A stretch of 64,000 bases of DNA from JANMGV01 sp037440405. Lineage in GTDB: Bacteria; Planctomycetota; Planctomycetia; Pirellulales; Pirellulaceae. The stretch covers positions 5,248 through 69,247 of the forward strand of contig JBBIUE010000017.1 in the NCBI GenBank assembly GCA_037440405.1, read 5' to 3'. Position numbers and translations under genes: made by a program. Below, one piece after another: positions 19,020 to 27,362 of this stretch (within the stretch, counting starts at the first letter, position 1; every line of letters begins with the position of its first letter). Below the pieces are notes generated by a model. That model was not told the origin of the DNA, did no database searches, and worked only from the letters and a program-made list of their open reading frames with translations.

Positions 19020-20579
19020 TCAAAACGGAAGTTGCCCCACGACAAACGTCACGCTGGTCTCGCCGGTGATCTCACCTCCCGTTGCCCGCATGCGAACTGC
19101 GGGAATTCCACGAGTGGAAAGATATTCTAAAGCAGCTTGAGCTCGCTTGGCAGCCAGGGTCTTGTTCGCTTCCAAATCGCCGACGGATGATGCGTTTCCG
19201 CGAATCATTAGATAATAATGCGGCCAAGATGCAAGATTCACTGCCAATTCATCAAGAATGACACGACTCTGCTCGGTCAACCGGTCCGTTCCTCTCGCAA
19301 AAACCAACTGCGGCGTGCGCAACGTTCCCACGGGAATCAGTTCACTCCATTGCTCTTCGCTCAACTTCGGCAAGTCAGCATCCTCGCGGATTTTCTCGTC
19401 CTTCATGCCAGGAAAGAAATTACGGCTGCGCAATGACTGCAACGGTCCCTCGAAAAATAGATTCTTCAACTCCATTGGACCATGCTTTTCTGCCAGTGCC
19501 CCCGTCGACTTGAGAACTTGATGAATCCGCGTCAACATGTCTTCGATGTGCATGACTCGCCCAGGCTCGAGTCCGAAATGTGCAAAGTTCTCAATCGTGT
19601 TTTTCCAAGCAATCGATTTCACCAATCGATCCGCTTGAGCGTCTGACAATGTCGTGCCAGACTGCTTCGCATCCATTTTGATCAGCTTTTGCATCTTCTG
19701 AGAAAAAGCGCCGTCGTCCGCGCTTTGTCTCTCAAAACTGTAACGTGCCCGAAAGTAGGACTCCAAAAATTCTTCGACCATTGGTTGATTCTTCAACAAG
19801 AAATCGCGGCTGACGACCAACGTGTCGATGATGTATCCAGTAAATCGCGAACTATCGACCAACGTGCCGACTTGATCATTCGCCAACAACACGGAAACGT
19901 AAGGCTCCCAGGTCACATAGACGCGCGGCGACGATGGCGTCGCTGCTTTGTAAGCCTCGACTACCGCCTCCGGAGATTCGACGCGCACGAATGGATCTTT
20001 CGCCATCCGCGAGGAATCAAAGTCATGCATGATCACCCGTGCTAACGTCTCGCTCGGAGAATCACCCACCAATACGAATCGCGTCTCTGCGTTATTGATG
20101 GAGTCCAAACTGGGAAACTTGGATCGGTAGGCCACCACTGCGTCCGCACCGTTGGTCTCGTCGATCAGGCCAACGATCGTGGCAGGGGGAAACGTGCGAG
20201 AATCGCTCGTCTTAATCAAAGCATCTGCGGGAAAAACCGCCATCTGCAGCTTTCCCGTTTCCAAGTCCGACAAGCGTCGAGGATAATCGGCCTGATCGTC
20301 AACAATATTCAGCCGTATCCCGCGCTGCTTCAACTCGTTATCAAACGCTTCCGATCTCAGGATCGCATAGCCAGAAAACGAGTCGATTCCCAAGTTGATT
20401 TCCATCTTGTATCGACTCGATCCCTGCGTTTCACGGAGCTTCTGCTCTTGCTCAGCTTTTTGCTGGACTTCTCTCTCCGCTGCCTTTTTCGGCTGAAGTA
20501 CGAATTTCCATAGCAGCACACCCACACCCAGGATGAGCAACCAAACGATCGATGCCAGAAGCAACTTGGATTTCGACAT
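19020..20579 (-). CDS. Membrane-anchored substrate-binding protein fused to OmpA-like domain
   Basis: 519 residues. One N-terminal membrane helix (6-26) is followed by a charged linker. Next is an NMT1/TauA-like bilobed domain (about 55-340: INLGIDSFSGYAIL, LQMAVFPADAL, GADAVVAYRS). The C-terminus (about 400-519) is OmpA-like (LVFARGTDRL, YYLMIRGNAS, AAKRAQAALEYLSTRGI), the fold that binds peptidoglycan. Topology resembles MotB: inner-membrane anchor plus peptidoglycan-binding end, with a ligand-binding module in between. ATG 20579 shares one base with the stop of the vWA gene (TGATG), implying translational coupling. This domain order is uncommon and is discussed as a finding. Confidence 0.8.
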   Translation of the reverse strand: MSKSKLLLASIVWLLILGVGVLLWKFVLQPKKAAEREVQQKAEQEQKLRETQGSSRYKMEINLGIDSFSGYAILRSEAFDNELKQRGIRLNIVDDQADYPRRLSDLETGKLQMAVFPADALIKTSDSRTFPPATIVGLIDETNGADAVVAYRSKFPSLDSINNAETRFVLVGDSPSETLARVIMHDFDSSRMAKDPFVRVESPEAVVEAYKAATPSSPRVYVTWEPYVSVLLANDQVGTLVDSSRFTGYIIDTLVVSRDFLLKNQPMVEEFLESYFRARYSFERQSADDGAFSQKMQKLIKMDAKQSGTTLSDAQADRLVKSIAWKNTIENFAHFGLEPGRVMHIEDMLTRIHQVLKSTGALAEKHGPMELKNLFFEGPLQSLRSRNFFPGMKDEKIREDADLPKLSEEQWSELIPVGTLRTPQLVFARGTDRLTEQSRVILDELAVNLASWPHYYLMIRGNASSVGDLEANKTLAAKRAQAALEYLSTRGIPAVRMRATGGEITGETSVTFVVGQLPF

Positions 20580-21523
20580 CAACGCTTCCTGTTGCTAGAT
20601 AAAATGATCACGATCATCGCGATGGCTAAGAACCCGAAGCCTAGACAACATCCCCCCCCCAGCAACCCACTCCAGAAGGAATTCGCCGGAGCCGGCTGTT
20701 GAAAATTGCCTGCCCAAGGCTCTTCGGCAGGGCCAGACTGGCTCGCCACTGCATCGCGCAATTCGCCGAGTGGATTCTCGTTCAGCTCAACAGGGGCGTT
20801 GTTTGGTTTCGCCAGCGCCCCTAAGATCGCGGACGCCAGCTCATCGGGCAGCGGTGCGATCCACTCGTAATCCGATTCCGCTCCGTCATCAGTCCCTTGG
20901 GATTCCGCCAAGATTTCCGAAATTGCCCGCGAGAATTGCGACTCATCGTCGGCGCGTCGATACGATCGAACCTGTGTGGCCAAGGAATGATTCTGAGCCA
21001 TATCCACGCCGATGACGTCTACGGGAATTCCGCGTGCAAGCACTCCGGGCAAAATTCGGCGCAATCGATCCGCGTCCGTCGCTTCGCCATCCGTCGCCAC
21101 GATCAATCGATACGAACCGTAAACCTGCTTCGATCGCATCGTCAGCAGTTCGTTCATCGCTTGCTCGATTCGCTGTCCAAGGGGCGTTCCTCCTTCGGCT
21201 TTCAGCGACTGAACCCGCGACTTGGCCTGCATCCGATTGATGGGGCCCAATGGAACAAGCCAATAATTGTTTTGCTTTTCGCCATTGAGCAACAAGATTC
21301 CCAACACCGTATCGTCGGGCAAGGAATCGATGACTTGGGTCAGCGCCTTCTTAGCAGCATCGATTCGAGTGATTCTCGTCTGGCTCGCTTTCATCCGTTC
21401 AGCCATCGAGCCACTGTCGTCGAGCAGGATCACGACGGTGTCAGCAACAGCGATTTCTTGCGTCATTTCGCTGAACACTACCATGCAACCAAGGAACCCC
21501 AGCGACCATAACCATCGCGACAT
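20579..21523 (-). CDS. von Willebrand factor A domain membrane protein
   Basis: 314 residues. A signal peptide or signal anchor (1-27) is followed by a vWA domain whose metal-ion-dependent adhesion motif DDSGS lies at 35-39. It continues with DTVLGILLLNG, GTPLGQ (the conserved Thr) and VATDGEATD. A Pro/Glu-rich linker leads to a C-terminal membrane helix at about 290-310 ending in basic residues. The domain should face the periplasm-like space and bind a partner protein through a metal. In the coding strand a run of nine G (20652-20660) immediately precedes the membrane helix. The start ATG 21523 has GGAGAG upstream. The gene overlaps the next one by one base. Confidence 0.87.
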   Translation of the reverse strand: MSRWLWSLGFLGCMVVFSEMTQEIAVADTVVILLDDSGSMAERMKASQTRITRIDAAKKALTQVIDSLPDDTVLGILLLNGEKQNNYWLVPLGPINRMQAKSRVQSLKAEGGTPLGQRIEQAMNELLTMRSKQVYGSYRLIVATDGEATDADRLRRILPGVLARGIPVDVIGVDMAQNHSLATQVRSYRRADDESQFSRAISEILAESQGTDDGAESDYEWIAPLPDELASAILGALAKPNNAPVELNENPLGELRDAVASQSGPAEEPWAGNFQQPAPANSFWSGLLGGGCCLGFGFLAIAMIVIILSSNRKR

Positions 21524-21558
21524 GAGCCTATCTCTCCGTACGAGCGGAAGTTCGAACG

Positions 21559-23376
21559 TTAGAAATTGAAATCGCTTGGCGCGATGGTTTCCGCATCGAC
21601 TTTGACGATGCGAAACTCGACCCGCATGTTCTCTTTGGCTTCTTCGATATTTCGAGGCTTTGCAATGACCGGTTCAACGATTCCTGCTCCAACCGTCACA
21701 ATCTGCGACACGTCGACGGAAACATTGATTTGTTGGGCATATCGCACCAGAGCATCCCGCACAGCGTCAGCTCGTTGCTTGCTCAATGTCATGGCCGCTT
21801 GCATGGTCGCAGCAGGGTCTGGGTCTTTTCCACTGAAAGCCCCCTTCGAGATCAGCTCGGATACGACTTTGGTGTCGGCCAATTCTAAAGGCTTGCCGTT
21901 GAAGAAGTACTTGTAATTGGGTGCCGTCCCGCTCTGTTGAATCAACCCTTTCGCCATGCCCGCCTTCACAAAGTCCAACAGCGTTTTTGTTGGGTCCGAG
22001 TGGCCGCGGACAAGCACTCGCGCGTTTCCGAACGTGCTGGCGGCCTTCAAGGCTCGTGAGAATTCTGATCCGTAACGGTCTGCCGAAAACTCTTGTTGGT
22101 TCGGTTCGAACGCAATCGTAAAGCTGACGATCGTGTTCGCATCCAAATTCTCTCCAAAGAACATCTCGGTCGACTCAGCTCCGGGCGAAAAGCGTTCCGT
22201 CTTGGTCGGTTCGACATACGTGATGCCCGCGATCTCGGCAATCTTCTTGTAATCCCATGGAGCCGGATCGAACCCATTTCGCGTCGTCGCATAGCCCCAC
22301 GTCGTTGCTAAGTCCAAAGCCTCCTTCGTCTCCGAATCAAAGCCACTGAGGTTGGTCTTGTCCAAGAAAAACGCGATCTGCCCGGCAAGCCCGACGAAGG
22401 AACAATCCAATAAAAGTCCATGGGCGTCGATCTCAAGCTCTGGCAGCACTTCCTTGCCATAGATGCGTTGGCTCAGTGCCAGAATTTGCCGATAGGGTTC
22501 CGACATCTTCTGAGTTTCTTCGAACTGCTTGCGCATCGCCACCAATTGCTCGGTAGCCTTGAGATAGCCACTGACGAATTTCTCAACCCAAGGGCGATTG
22601 GCATCAAACCAATCTTTTCGGACCGCATAAACGTCCGCGATCGAACGGCTCATCTGTTGTGTGCTGTTGACGACGTGAGCACCTGCCACCGTTCCTTCGG
22701 CTCCACTCCCCTTCTGATCAAAACCTCCCGTCAGCCCGATCATGTCCGGCGTGATGACGCAACAGGCATCGATGCTGGGATCGTTGCGAAAAACGGCGGC
22801 CGCACCGTCAGGTCCCGTCAAGTCTTTGACCCAAACGATGTTTACATCATTTTTGGATATTTGTGCGGCGGACAATGAATCGTAAAGCAAACCGACATGC
22901 GGCCCACCTTGTTGACAGGCAATCTTCTTGCCTTTCAGTTCATTCAAAGACTTGATTTCGGCTCTCGCGACGATGTGGTCACCAGCGCTCCAGGACATTT
23001 GCAATATGATGACCGGCTTAGTTTGAGGATTGGAGCCGATGACTTCGCTCGCCTGCCCGAGCATGTGCAGTGTGCCCCGCAAGAAAGGTGTCTTTCCCGA
23101 CATGTAGTCCCGCACCTGCCCAATAAAATCGTCTGCAGGCACCAACTGCATGTCGAGTCCCATTTGCTGGAAGGTTGAACCTGCTTTGGTTTTCAAGTCA
23201 CCGTTGGCAAGAAACGTCGCCACGTCCCCACCCCAAGTGATGAAGGGGACCTGTACGGTCGCGGCTTTCGAAACAGGTTGAGTATTGACCGGACCGACCA
23301 AGTCTTTGAACTTCTCTTGCGCGGTCAGCGAAGTCGCGACCAGCATCCAGGTACCTATGAACAAACTTCGCAACAT
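21559..23376 (-). CDS. Exported substrate-binding protein fused to OmpA-like domain
   Basis: 605 residues. A cleavable signal peptide (1-19, ending near SLTAQ) is followed by an NMT1/TauA-like domain at about 40-370 (VPFITWGGDVATFLANG, SLNELKGKKIACQQGGP, DACCVITPDM). An OmpA-like domain lies at about 415-600 (SFTIAFEPNQQEF, VLVRGHSDPT, LSKQRADAVRDALV). The OmpA part has an insertion of around 65 residues (464-528) between the GHSDP strand and the following helix. Unlike the paralogue at 19020-20579 it is secreted rather than anchored. It lies 35 bases before the vWA gene and 49 bases after the AAA+ gene. The two fusions may bind the same or related small ligands next to the peptidoglycan. Confidence 0.82.
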   Translation of the reverse strand: MLRSLFIGTWMLVATSLTAQEKFKDLVGPVNTQPVSKAATVQVPFITWGGDVATFLANGDLKTKAGSTFQQMGLDMQLVPADDFIGQVRDYMSGKTPFLRGTLHMLGQASEVIGSNPQTKPVIILQMSWSAGDHIVARAEIKSLNELKGKKIACQQGGPHVGLLYDSLSAAQISKNDVNIVWVKDLTGPDGAAAVFRNDPSIDACCVITPDMIGLTGGFDQKGSGAEGTVAGAHVVNSTQQMSRSIADVYAVRKDWFDANRPWVEKFVSGYLKATEQLVAMRKQFEETQKMSEPYRQILALSQRIYGKEVLPELEIDAHGLLLDCSFVGLAGQIAFFLDKTNLSGFDSETKEALDLATTWGYATTRNGFDPAPWDYKKIAEIAGITYVEPTKTERFSPGAESTEMFFGENLDANTIVSFTIAFEPNQQEFSADRYGSEFSRALKAASTFGNARVLVRGHSDPTKTLLDFVKAGMAKGLIQQSGTAPNYKYFFNGKPLELADTKVVSELISKGAFSGKDPDPAATMQAAMTLSKQRADAVRDALVRYAQQINVSVDVSQIVTVGAGIVEPVIAKPRNIEEAKENMRVEFRIVKVDAETIAPSDFNF

Positions 23377-23425
23377 GGGAGTCCCCCTTCGCTTTGCTTT
23401 ACGTTCGTGAAATTGTCACCGAGCG

Positions 23426-25234
23426 CTATCGAATTCCTTGAAGCTCTAATTGGCGGATTTCCGATTCCCAGTGGGCGCGCGACTCGTCGGAAACCGAAGG
23501 ATCCGGCAACAGACTGCGTCGCGTGCAGTTGACCAACGCCTGCAATGTCTGATACCGTCGAGTCTGCTGAATCGCCGGTTGCAAAAAGTCGGCAACGGTT
23601 TCTTTGAGCTCTTCGATCGATCCTGGAGGAAACGCCTTGAACTGACTGCGCAGTGCCGCGTAGCCAGCCGACGAGAAATCTTCCGATAGCCCCTCTTCAT
23701 GCAACCAGTTTACCAAATCGTCCGAAACAAGTTGCGTTGGCTTCAACATCCATCGAATGAAATCTTTGCGGTCATCCCCAGTTGGGTCCAAAATGGGAAT
23801 GATCAGATCACCGACCCGCCCCGGTCTGCGAATATCCGGTGAAAGGAGGTGAATTCGAGCCGTCATGAGGAGCCAAATGACTTTTCCACGCAATTTGGGA
23901 TCGCTAATCATGGCTTGAATTTTTCCGGTCAGGCGTCGCTCGGTTTCGTGAGCGCCCTCTCCGACCCCGCCAAACTGCGTGTCCGCTTCGTCGACAAAGA
24001 TGACGACCTTTTCCAGTGCCTCAAGCACCCGCTTCAGCCTCTCAAAAATCACGTCGGTTTGACCAAACCACTGACTTCGGATGTTCTTTAATACCAGCAC
24101 GGGAACATCCAGCTCTGCTGCAACTGCTTCAAAGATAAATGTCTTGCCGCTACCGATCGGACCAGCGATGGCAGCTCCTGGTAATGCTCGATCGTCGGTC
24201 AGTTTCATGCGCGGCATCAAGTAACGACTGAGAAATTCTTTCAGCTTGGAGAACCCAACGACATCCGTTAACTTGTGAACAGGCTTGCTAAACTCGACCA
24301 CGTCTTCGCCTAACTGCGACTGGATGAACTGCTCTACTTGATCCGTCACAGCTTCGCGACGAACGGGCTCCTTGTTGTATTCGGCCAGAAGCAACAATTG
24401 TCTCAAGGCGTGCAAACTTAAACCGGCCGTCGCTTCCGCCAGCATCGCATCATCCTGTGGTGCACTCGATTGGTTCTGCGCGGCGTGGTAGCGAATGTAA
24501 TGCAACCGCTGTTCAGTATTCGGTGCCGGAATCTCAATATTCAGAATTTGCGGTAATCGGGATATGCGAGGGTGAATCAGGCTTCGCGATTCCGCCAAGA
24601 CGCAAACCGTATCCCGCCCAGCAAAAAATGCAGGATCACCGAACCAATCAGTAACGATGGCAATTCGACGAAGTTGAGCATCGTTCATTCGAGCGACGTC
24701 GCCGTCCCCCGCAGGCAGCAACATGTCGGCCGCCTCGATGAAGATCAGCAGATTGTCTTTCATGCAGGCCCGAGAACATATCGTCAACTGCCTCAGAAAT
24801 TCGAGCGCCATCGTTGCATTGCCCATGGCGTCTCGCGCGAACTGGTCAAACTCTTTGCGCCGAAGCTCGAATTTCGATCCATCCGGGAGTATTTCTTTCA
24901 TCGGAACCGCGTCCACCGACACACCGTTTTTCCACGCAGCCCAGGCGTCGCGAAGTTTGGTGCGATCTTGATCGGAGAATCGAATCGGTCCATTCTGCTC
25001 GTAGACAATCTGTACGATCCCGGGAACTTGAGTCTTCGAAAGTAGAAATGGCAGGATCGGCATGTATTCCTTGCCGTCGAAGTAGAGATCATAGATGTTC
25101 CCGCACAAAACGATCGAACGAGACTGGCCCGAGTTGATCATCCTGGCCAAGTTGGAAAAAAACGGATAGCTCGCAGTTGGCAAATCGTTGGTTGGAAGTC
25201 GATTCTCAGCCGTTCCCACGCCATCACTCCCCAT
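23426..25234 (-). CDS. AAA+ ATPase, Ycf46-like two-domain protein
   Basis: 602 residues from ATG 25234; a TTG five codons upstream is also open. The N-terminal half (about 30-310) has a degenerate AAA fold with SIVLCGNIYDLYF and a Walker-B-like NLLIFIEAAD but no P-loop. The C-terminal half has a full AAA+ module: Walker A GPIGSGKT (about 358-365), Walker B VVIFVDEAD (about 410-418), sensor 1 WLLMTAR and an Arg finger region SPDIRRPGR. This layout resembles Ycf46 rather than MoxR. It is the first gene of the run and is cytoplasmic, so it may supply energy or remodel PspA or the coiled-coil protein. That role is inferred from context only. Confidence 0.83.
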   Translation of the reverse strand: MGSDGVGTAENRLPTNDLPTASYPFFSNLARMINSGQSRSIVLCGNIYDLYFDGKEYMPILPFLLSKTQVPGIVQIVYEQNGPIRFSDQDRTKLRDAWAAWKNGVSVDAVPMKEILPDGSKFELRRKEFDQFARDAMGNATMALEFLRQLTICSRACMKDNLLIFIEAADMLLPAGDGDVARMNDAQLRRIAIVTDWFGDPAFFAGRDTVCVLAESRSLIHPRISRLPQILNIEIPAPNTEQRLHYIRYHAAQNQSSAPQDDAMLAEATAGLSLHALRQLLLLAEYNKEPVRREAVTDQVEQFIQSQLGEDVVEFSKPVHKLTDVVGFSKLKEFLSRYLMPRMKLTDDRALPGAAIAGPIGSGKTFIFEAVAAELDVPVLVLKNIRSQWFGQTDVIFERLKRVLEALEKVVIFVDEADTQFGGVGEGAHETERRLTGKIQAMISDPKLRGKVIWLLMTARIHLLSPDIRRPGRVGDLIIPILDPTGDDRKDFIRWMLKPTQLVSDDLVNWLHEEGLSEDFSSAGYAALRSQFKAFPPGSIEELKETVADFLQPAIQQTRRYQTLQALVNCTRRSLLPDPSVSDESRAHWESEIRQLELQGIR

Positions 25235-25500
25235 TTCAGAGAAACACAAAATCGCGACGCTCGATCATTCTAACCGCAATCGTTGGCTTTGCGGCTCGCA
25301 TGGAAATTTCCTCGATTCATGGCTCAGGCAATCGCGAGGTGATCCTAAACCAGTCTGAAACGCTAGTGAGGAACGAGACGATGATCGCTCCGTCACGCAG
25401 TTGGCTGTGTTCGTTCAGTAGTTGCTTGGCCCGTGCTCAGACGGTCATGGTTCGTTGCCATTTACGTTGCATTTCTTCAATTTGAGGCAGAACTCAACCG

Positions 25501-25600
25501 TCAACCAACAGCCGGTACCATCAACCAACTGCCGGTACCGTCAATCAACTGCCGGTACCATCAACCAACTGACGGTACCATCAACCAACTGCCGGCGCGA
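25501..25600. repeat. Tandem repeat, five units of exactly 20 bases
   Basis: Consensus TCAACCAACTGCCGGTACCA. The units at 25501, 25521, 25541, 25561 and 25581 differ by one to a few bases; the last diverges at its end (GGCGCGA). Each unit carries the palindrome GGTACC except the last. The period is not a multiple of three and no frame across it looks like a real protein, so it is non-coding. Spacing of about two helix turns per unit would place bound proteins on the same face of DNA. Confidence 0.9.
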
Positions 25601-25898
25601 TTGCAGATGCGGGACAGAATGATGCAAGTACGCCTTCGGCTGACTGTTAAACGAGTCGATTTCTTTTGCTGTTCCTTGCAATCATTCCCATTACCGTTGC
25701 ATCGAAGCCCGAAGCGTAAATGAGTTGATGGTTCTGGGATAGGCTCTCCCAAAGGATGAACGGACGTTTCCAGCGTCAATCGGCTACAATAATTAAGCGG
25801 CTTAAGCGAGCGGCACGCTAAACTGTTCTAGTCCGAAACGTTCCTGAGGGAAGAAGACTCTGATCCCTCCCGCACGCACAGGCTAGGAATGGTAGATG

Positions 25899-25928
25899 CT
25901 TACTTGCCAGTCGCTTACTTGCCTGTCG
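25899..25928. repeat. Two-copy 15-base direct repeat upstream of yqgE
   Basis: CTTACTTGCCAGTCG at 25899-25913 is followed directly by CTTACTTGCCTGTCG at 25914-25928, one mismatch. It lies 50-80 bases upstream of the chosen YqgE start and could be part of the 5' leader or a protein-binding site. It also falls within a spurious N-terminal extension of that ORF, which supports starting the gene at 25977. Confidence 0.7.
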
Positions 25929-25976
25929 CCTAAGCGTATTTCGTTACTTCGATCGAAGCTCGAGTTTGGATTTGCT

Positions 25977-26528
25977 ATGCCCTACCTAAAAGGACAGTGC
26001 CTGTTGGCGTCTCCTCATCTCCAAGATCCGAATTTCGCTCATGCCGTTGTGTTGATGCTAAGGCACGATGATAACGAGGCGTTTGGGCTGATACTGAACA
26101 AGCCAACCGGATTTTTGCTGAATCCGATCTTGGAAGATGGATGCGACTGGAAGGGAGACCGTGAGATTCCGCTATTCTCTGGCGGTCCCGTCGAAGGACC
26201 GATCCTTTGTCTCCACACAAAAGAATCGTTGGGGGAGTTGGATTGCGGAAACGGAATTTTTTTAAGCTCACAGGAAGCGAAGATTCTCGAGCTGGCCGAC
26301 GATGTCGACGGTGTCCATCGGTTTTTTCTTGGCTATTCCGGTTGGGGTCCTCAGCAACTGGAAGCCGAATTAGAAGAAGGGAGCTGGTTGACGATCACGA
26401 TCAACCGCGACGAAATATTCTCCAATGAAGAAAATCTGTGGTTCAAGCTCGTGCGTCGCGTCGGCAAATCCATCCTGGCAGAGCTCATCGATCCTTCGAT
26501 CCTCTCCACGAACCCCAATTTGAATTAG
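25977..26528 (+). CDS. YqgE/AlgH family protein
   Basis: 183 residues, the usual length of the family (about 185). It has the diagnostic N-terminal GQCLLASPHLQDPNFAHAVVLMLRH, then GLILNKP, then LFSGGPVEG and GYSGWGPQQLEAEL, ending with a helix that contains LWFKLVRR. YqgE/AlgH proteins are small cytoplasmic proteins of uncertain biochemical function; AlgH was linked to alginate regulation in Pseudomonas. ATG 25977 is chosen because it starts the conserved domain; the ORF extends 27 codons upstream through a repeat. It is a single-gene unit between a divergent and a convergent neighbour. Confidence 0.88.
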   Translation: MPYLKGQCLLASPHLQDPNFAHAVVLMLRHDDNEAFGLILNKPTGFLLNPILEDGCDWKGDREIPLFSGGPVEGPILCLHTKESLGELDCGNGIFLSSQEAKILELADDVDGVHRFFLGYSGWGPQQLEAELEEGSWLTITINRDEIFSNEENLWFKLVRRVGKSILAELIDPSILSTNPNLN

Positions 26529-26569
26529 GCAATGCGCCATCGGGTTACGCTGCACAAGGGTTGTAAGCC

Positions 26570-26590
26570 GGCCCGTCCAAGAAGCGGGCC
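26570..26590 (+). terminator. Weak hairpin after yqgE
   Basis: GGCCCG (26570-26575) pairs with CGGGCC (26585-26590) around a nine-base loop, 41 bases after the YqgE stop and in front of the convergent HTH gene. No U-run follows, so it is only a possible transcription end. Confidence 0.3.
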
Positions 26591-26691
26591 CCCAAAAATC
26601 GAGACCTTAGAGAGTCGCCAGCAGAAACGAATTCGAAAGCTCGATGAAGATTGAATAAGTCGTTGCCCTTTCAGAAGCGCTAGGGCTCTCC

Positions 26692-27222
26692 TTAATCGAT
26701 CAAGTTACTGGCGACGTCACTGAGCGGAACCGTGTTCTCGATGATTTTGGGGAGGTCAACTCTCGCACGACGTGACCCCTGCGACGGCCAGCCGACGACG
26801 GTCTTCAGTTCAGGCATCAAGTCCTCTAATTGTTCAATCAGCATCGCCGCCAGCCTCTGAGACCGACTGTTGTTGGCGGCTTCCAAAAGCGATTGGGCAG
26901 TCTTCATGATCCGAACGAGCTTCGCTCTCTGACGTATGGGAGCCGATAGCTCCGCACTTGAATCTTGCAAGAGATCCGCAATCGGAACATCCAATGCTGC
27001 CTGCCAGCGGTACAAATCCGAAACGTGAATATCCGAGGAAGGTATCTCTTGCTGCTGAAGTGTCCGCTCGTCTAGCCCTGTTTTTTTGGCAATCGTCTTC
27101 AGGGAGATTCCTTGCTCAGTACGGACTTCGCGAATTCGATGAAGCGGTGGAAGACAAACAACTGGAGCCTGCGCGGCAGCTCCAGAACCTGTCGCGTTAC
27201 TGTTGGGCACAACACTCGCCAT
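26692..27222 (-). CDS. XRE-like helix-turn-helix protein
   Basis: 176 residues. An Ala/Gly-rich N-terminal tail of 22 residues leads to an HTH of the Cro/C1 type (LHRIREVRTEQGISLKTIAKKTGLDERTLQQQE), followed by WQAALDVPIADLLQD, the typical end of such domains. The remaining 90 residues are helical with QRLAAMLIEQLEDLMPEL, probably a dimerisation or sensor region, and end in DLPKIIENTVPLSD. It should be a cytoplasmic DNA-binding regulator. ATG 27222 has a strong AAGGAG upstream. The nearest gene on the same strand is the degenerate glycosyltransferase at 27363-27992, which precedes it; the target genes are unknown. Confidence 0.75.
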   Translation of the reverse strand: MASVVPNSNATGSGAAAQAPVVCLPPLHRIREVRTEQGISLKTIAKKTGLDERTLQQQEIPSSDIHVSDLYRWQAALDVPIADLLQDSSAELSAPIRQRAKLVRIMKTAQSLLEAANNSRSQRLAAMLIEQLEDLMPELKTVVGWPSQGSRRARVDLPKIIENTVPLSDVASNLID

Positions 27223-27362
27223 AGTTCACTCCTTGGCAACCAAGCCATGATGGTCGAGACGCCAGCCAATGGATTCCTTGACTCGCTCGATCGGCAGAAG
27301 CTCAACCTAGTTGTTTGACTTCTCATGTCACCAACCCGTTCCATAAAAGTTTACCGGGTTGG

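Larger units (their letters stand above)
25235..25976. other. Intergenic region, 742 bases, between divergent genes
   Basis: The AAA+ gene leaves to the left and the YqgE gene to the right, so this gap must contain promoters for both. It holds a five-unit tandem repeat (25501-25600, listed separately), a two-copy 15-base repeat (CTTACTTGCC[A/T]GTCG, 25899-25913 and 25914-25928), and TTAAGCGGCTTAAGCG near 25793. No convincing -35/-10 pair with 17-base spacing was found. No protein frame with a ribosome site and natural composition is seen. Confidence 0.55.

Noticed and set aside
23426..25234. MoxR-type AAA+ ATPase
   Set aside because: It has a degenerate N-terminal AAA half and a C-terminal module like Ycf46; it is not of MoxR length or layout.
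25501..25600. CRISPR array
   Set aside because: The 20-base units abut directly with no spacers and no cas gene is nearby.
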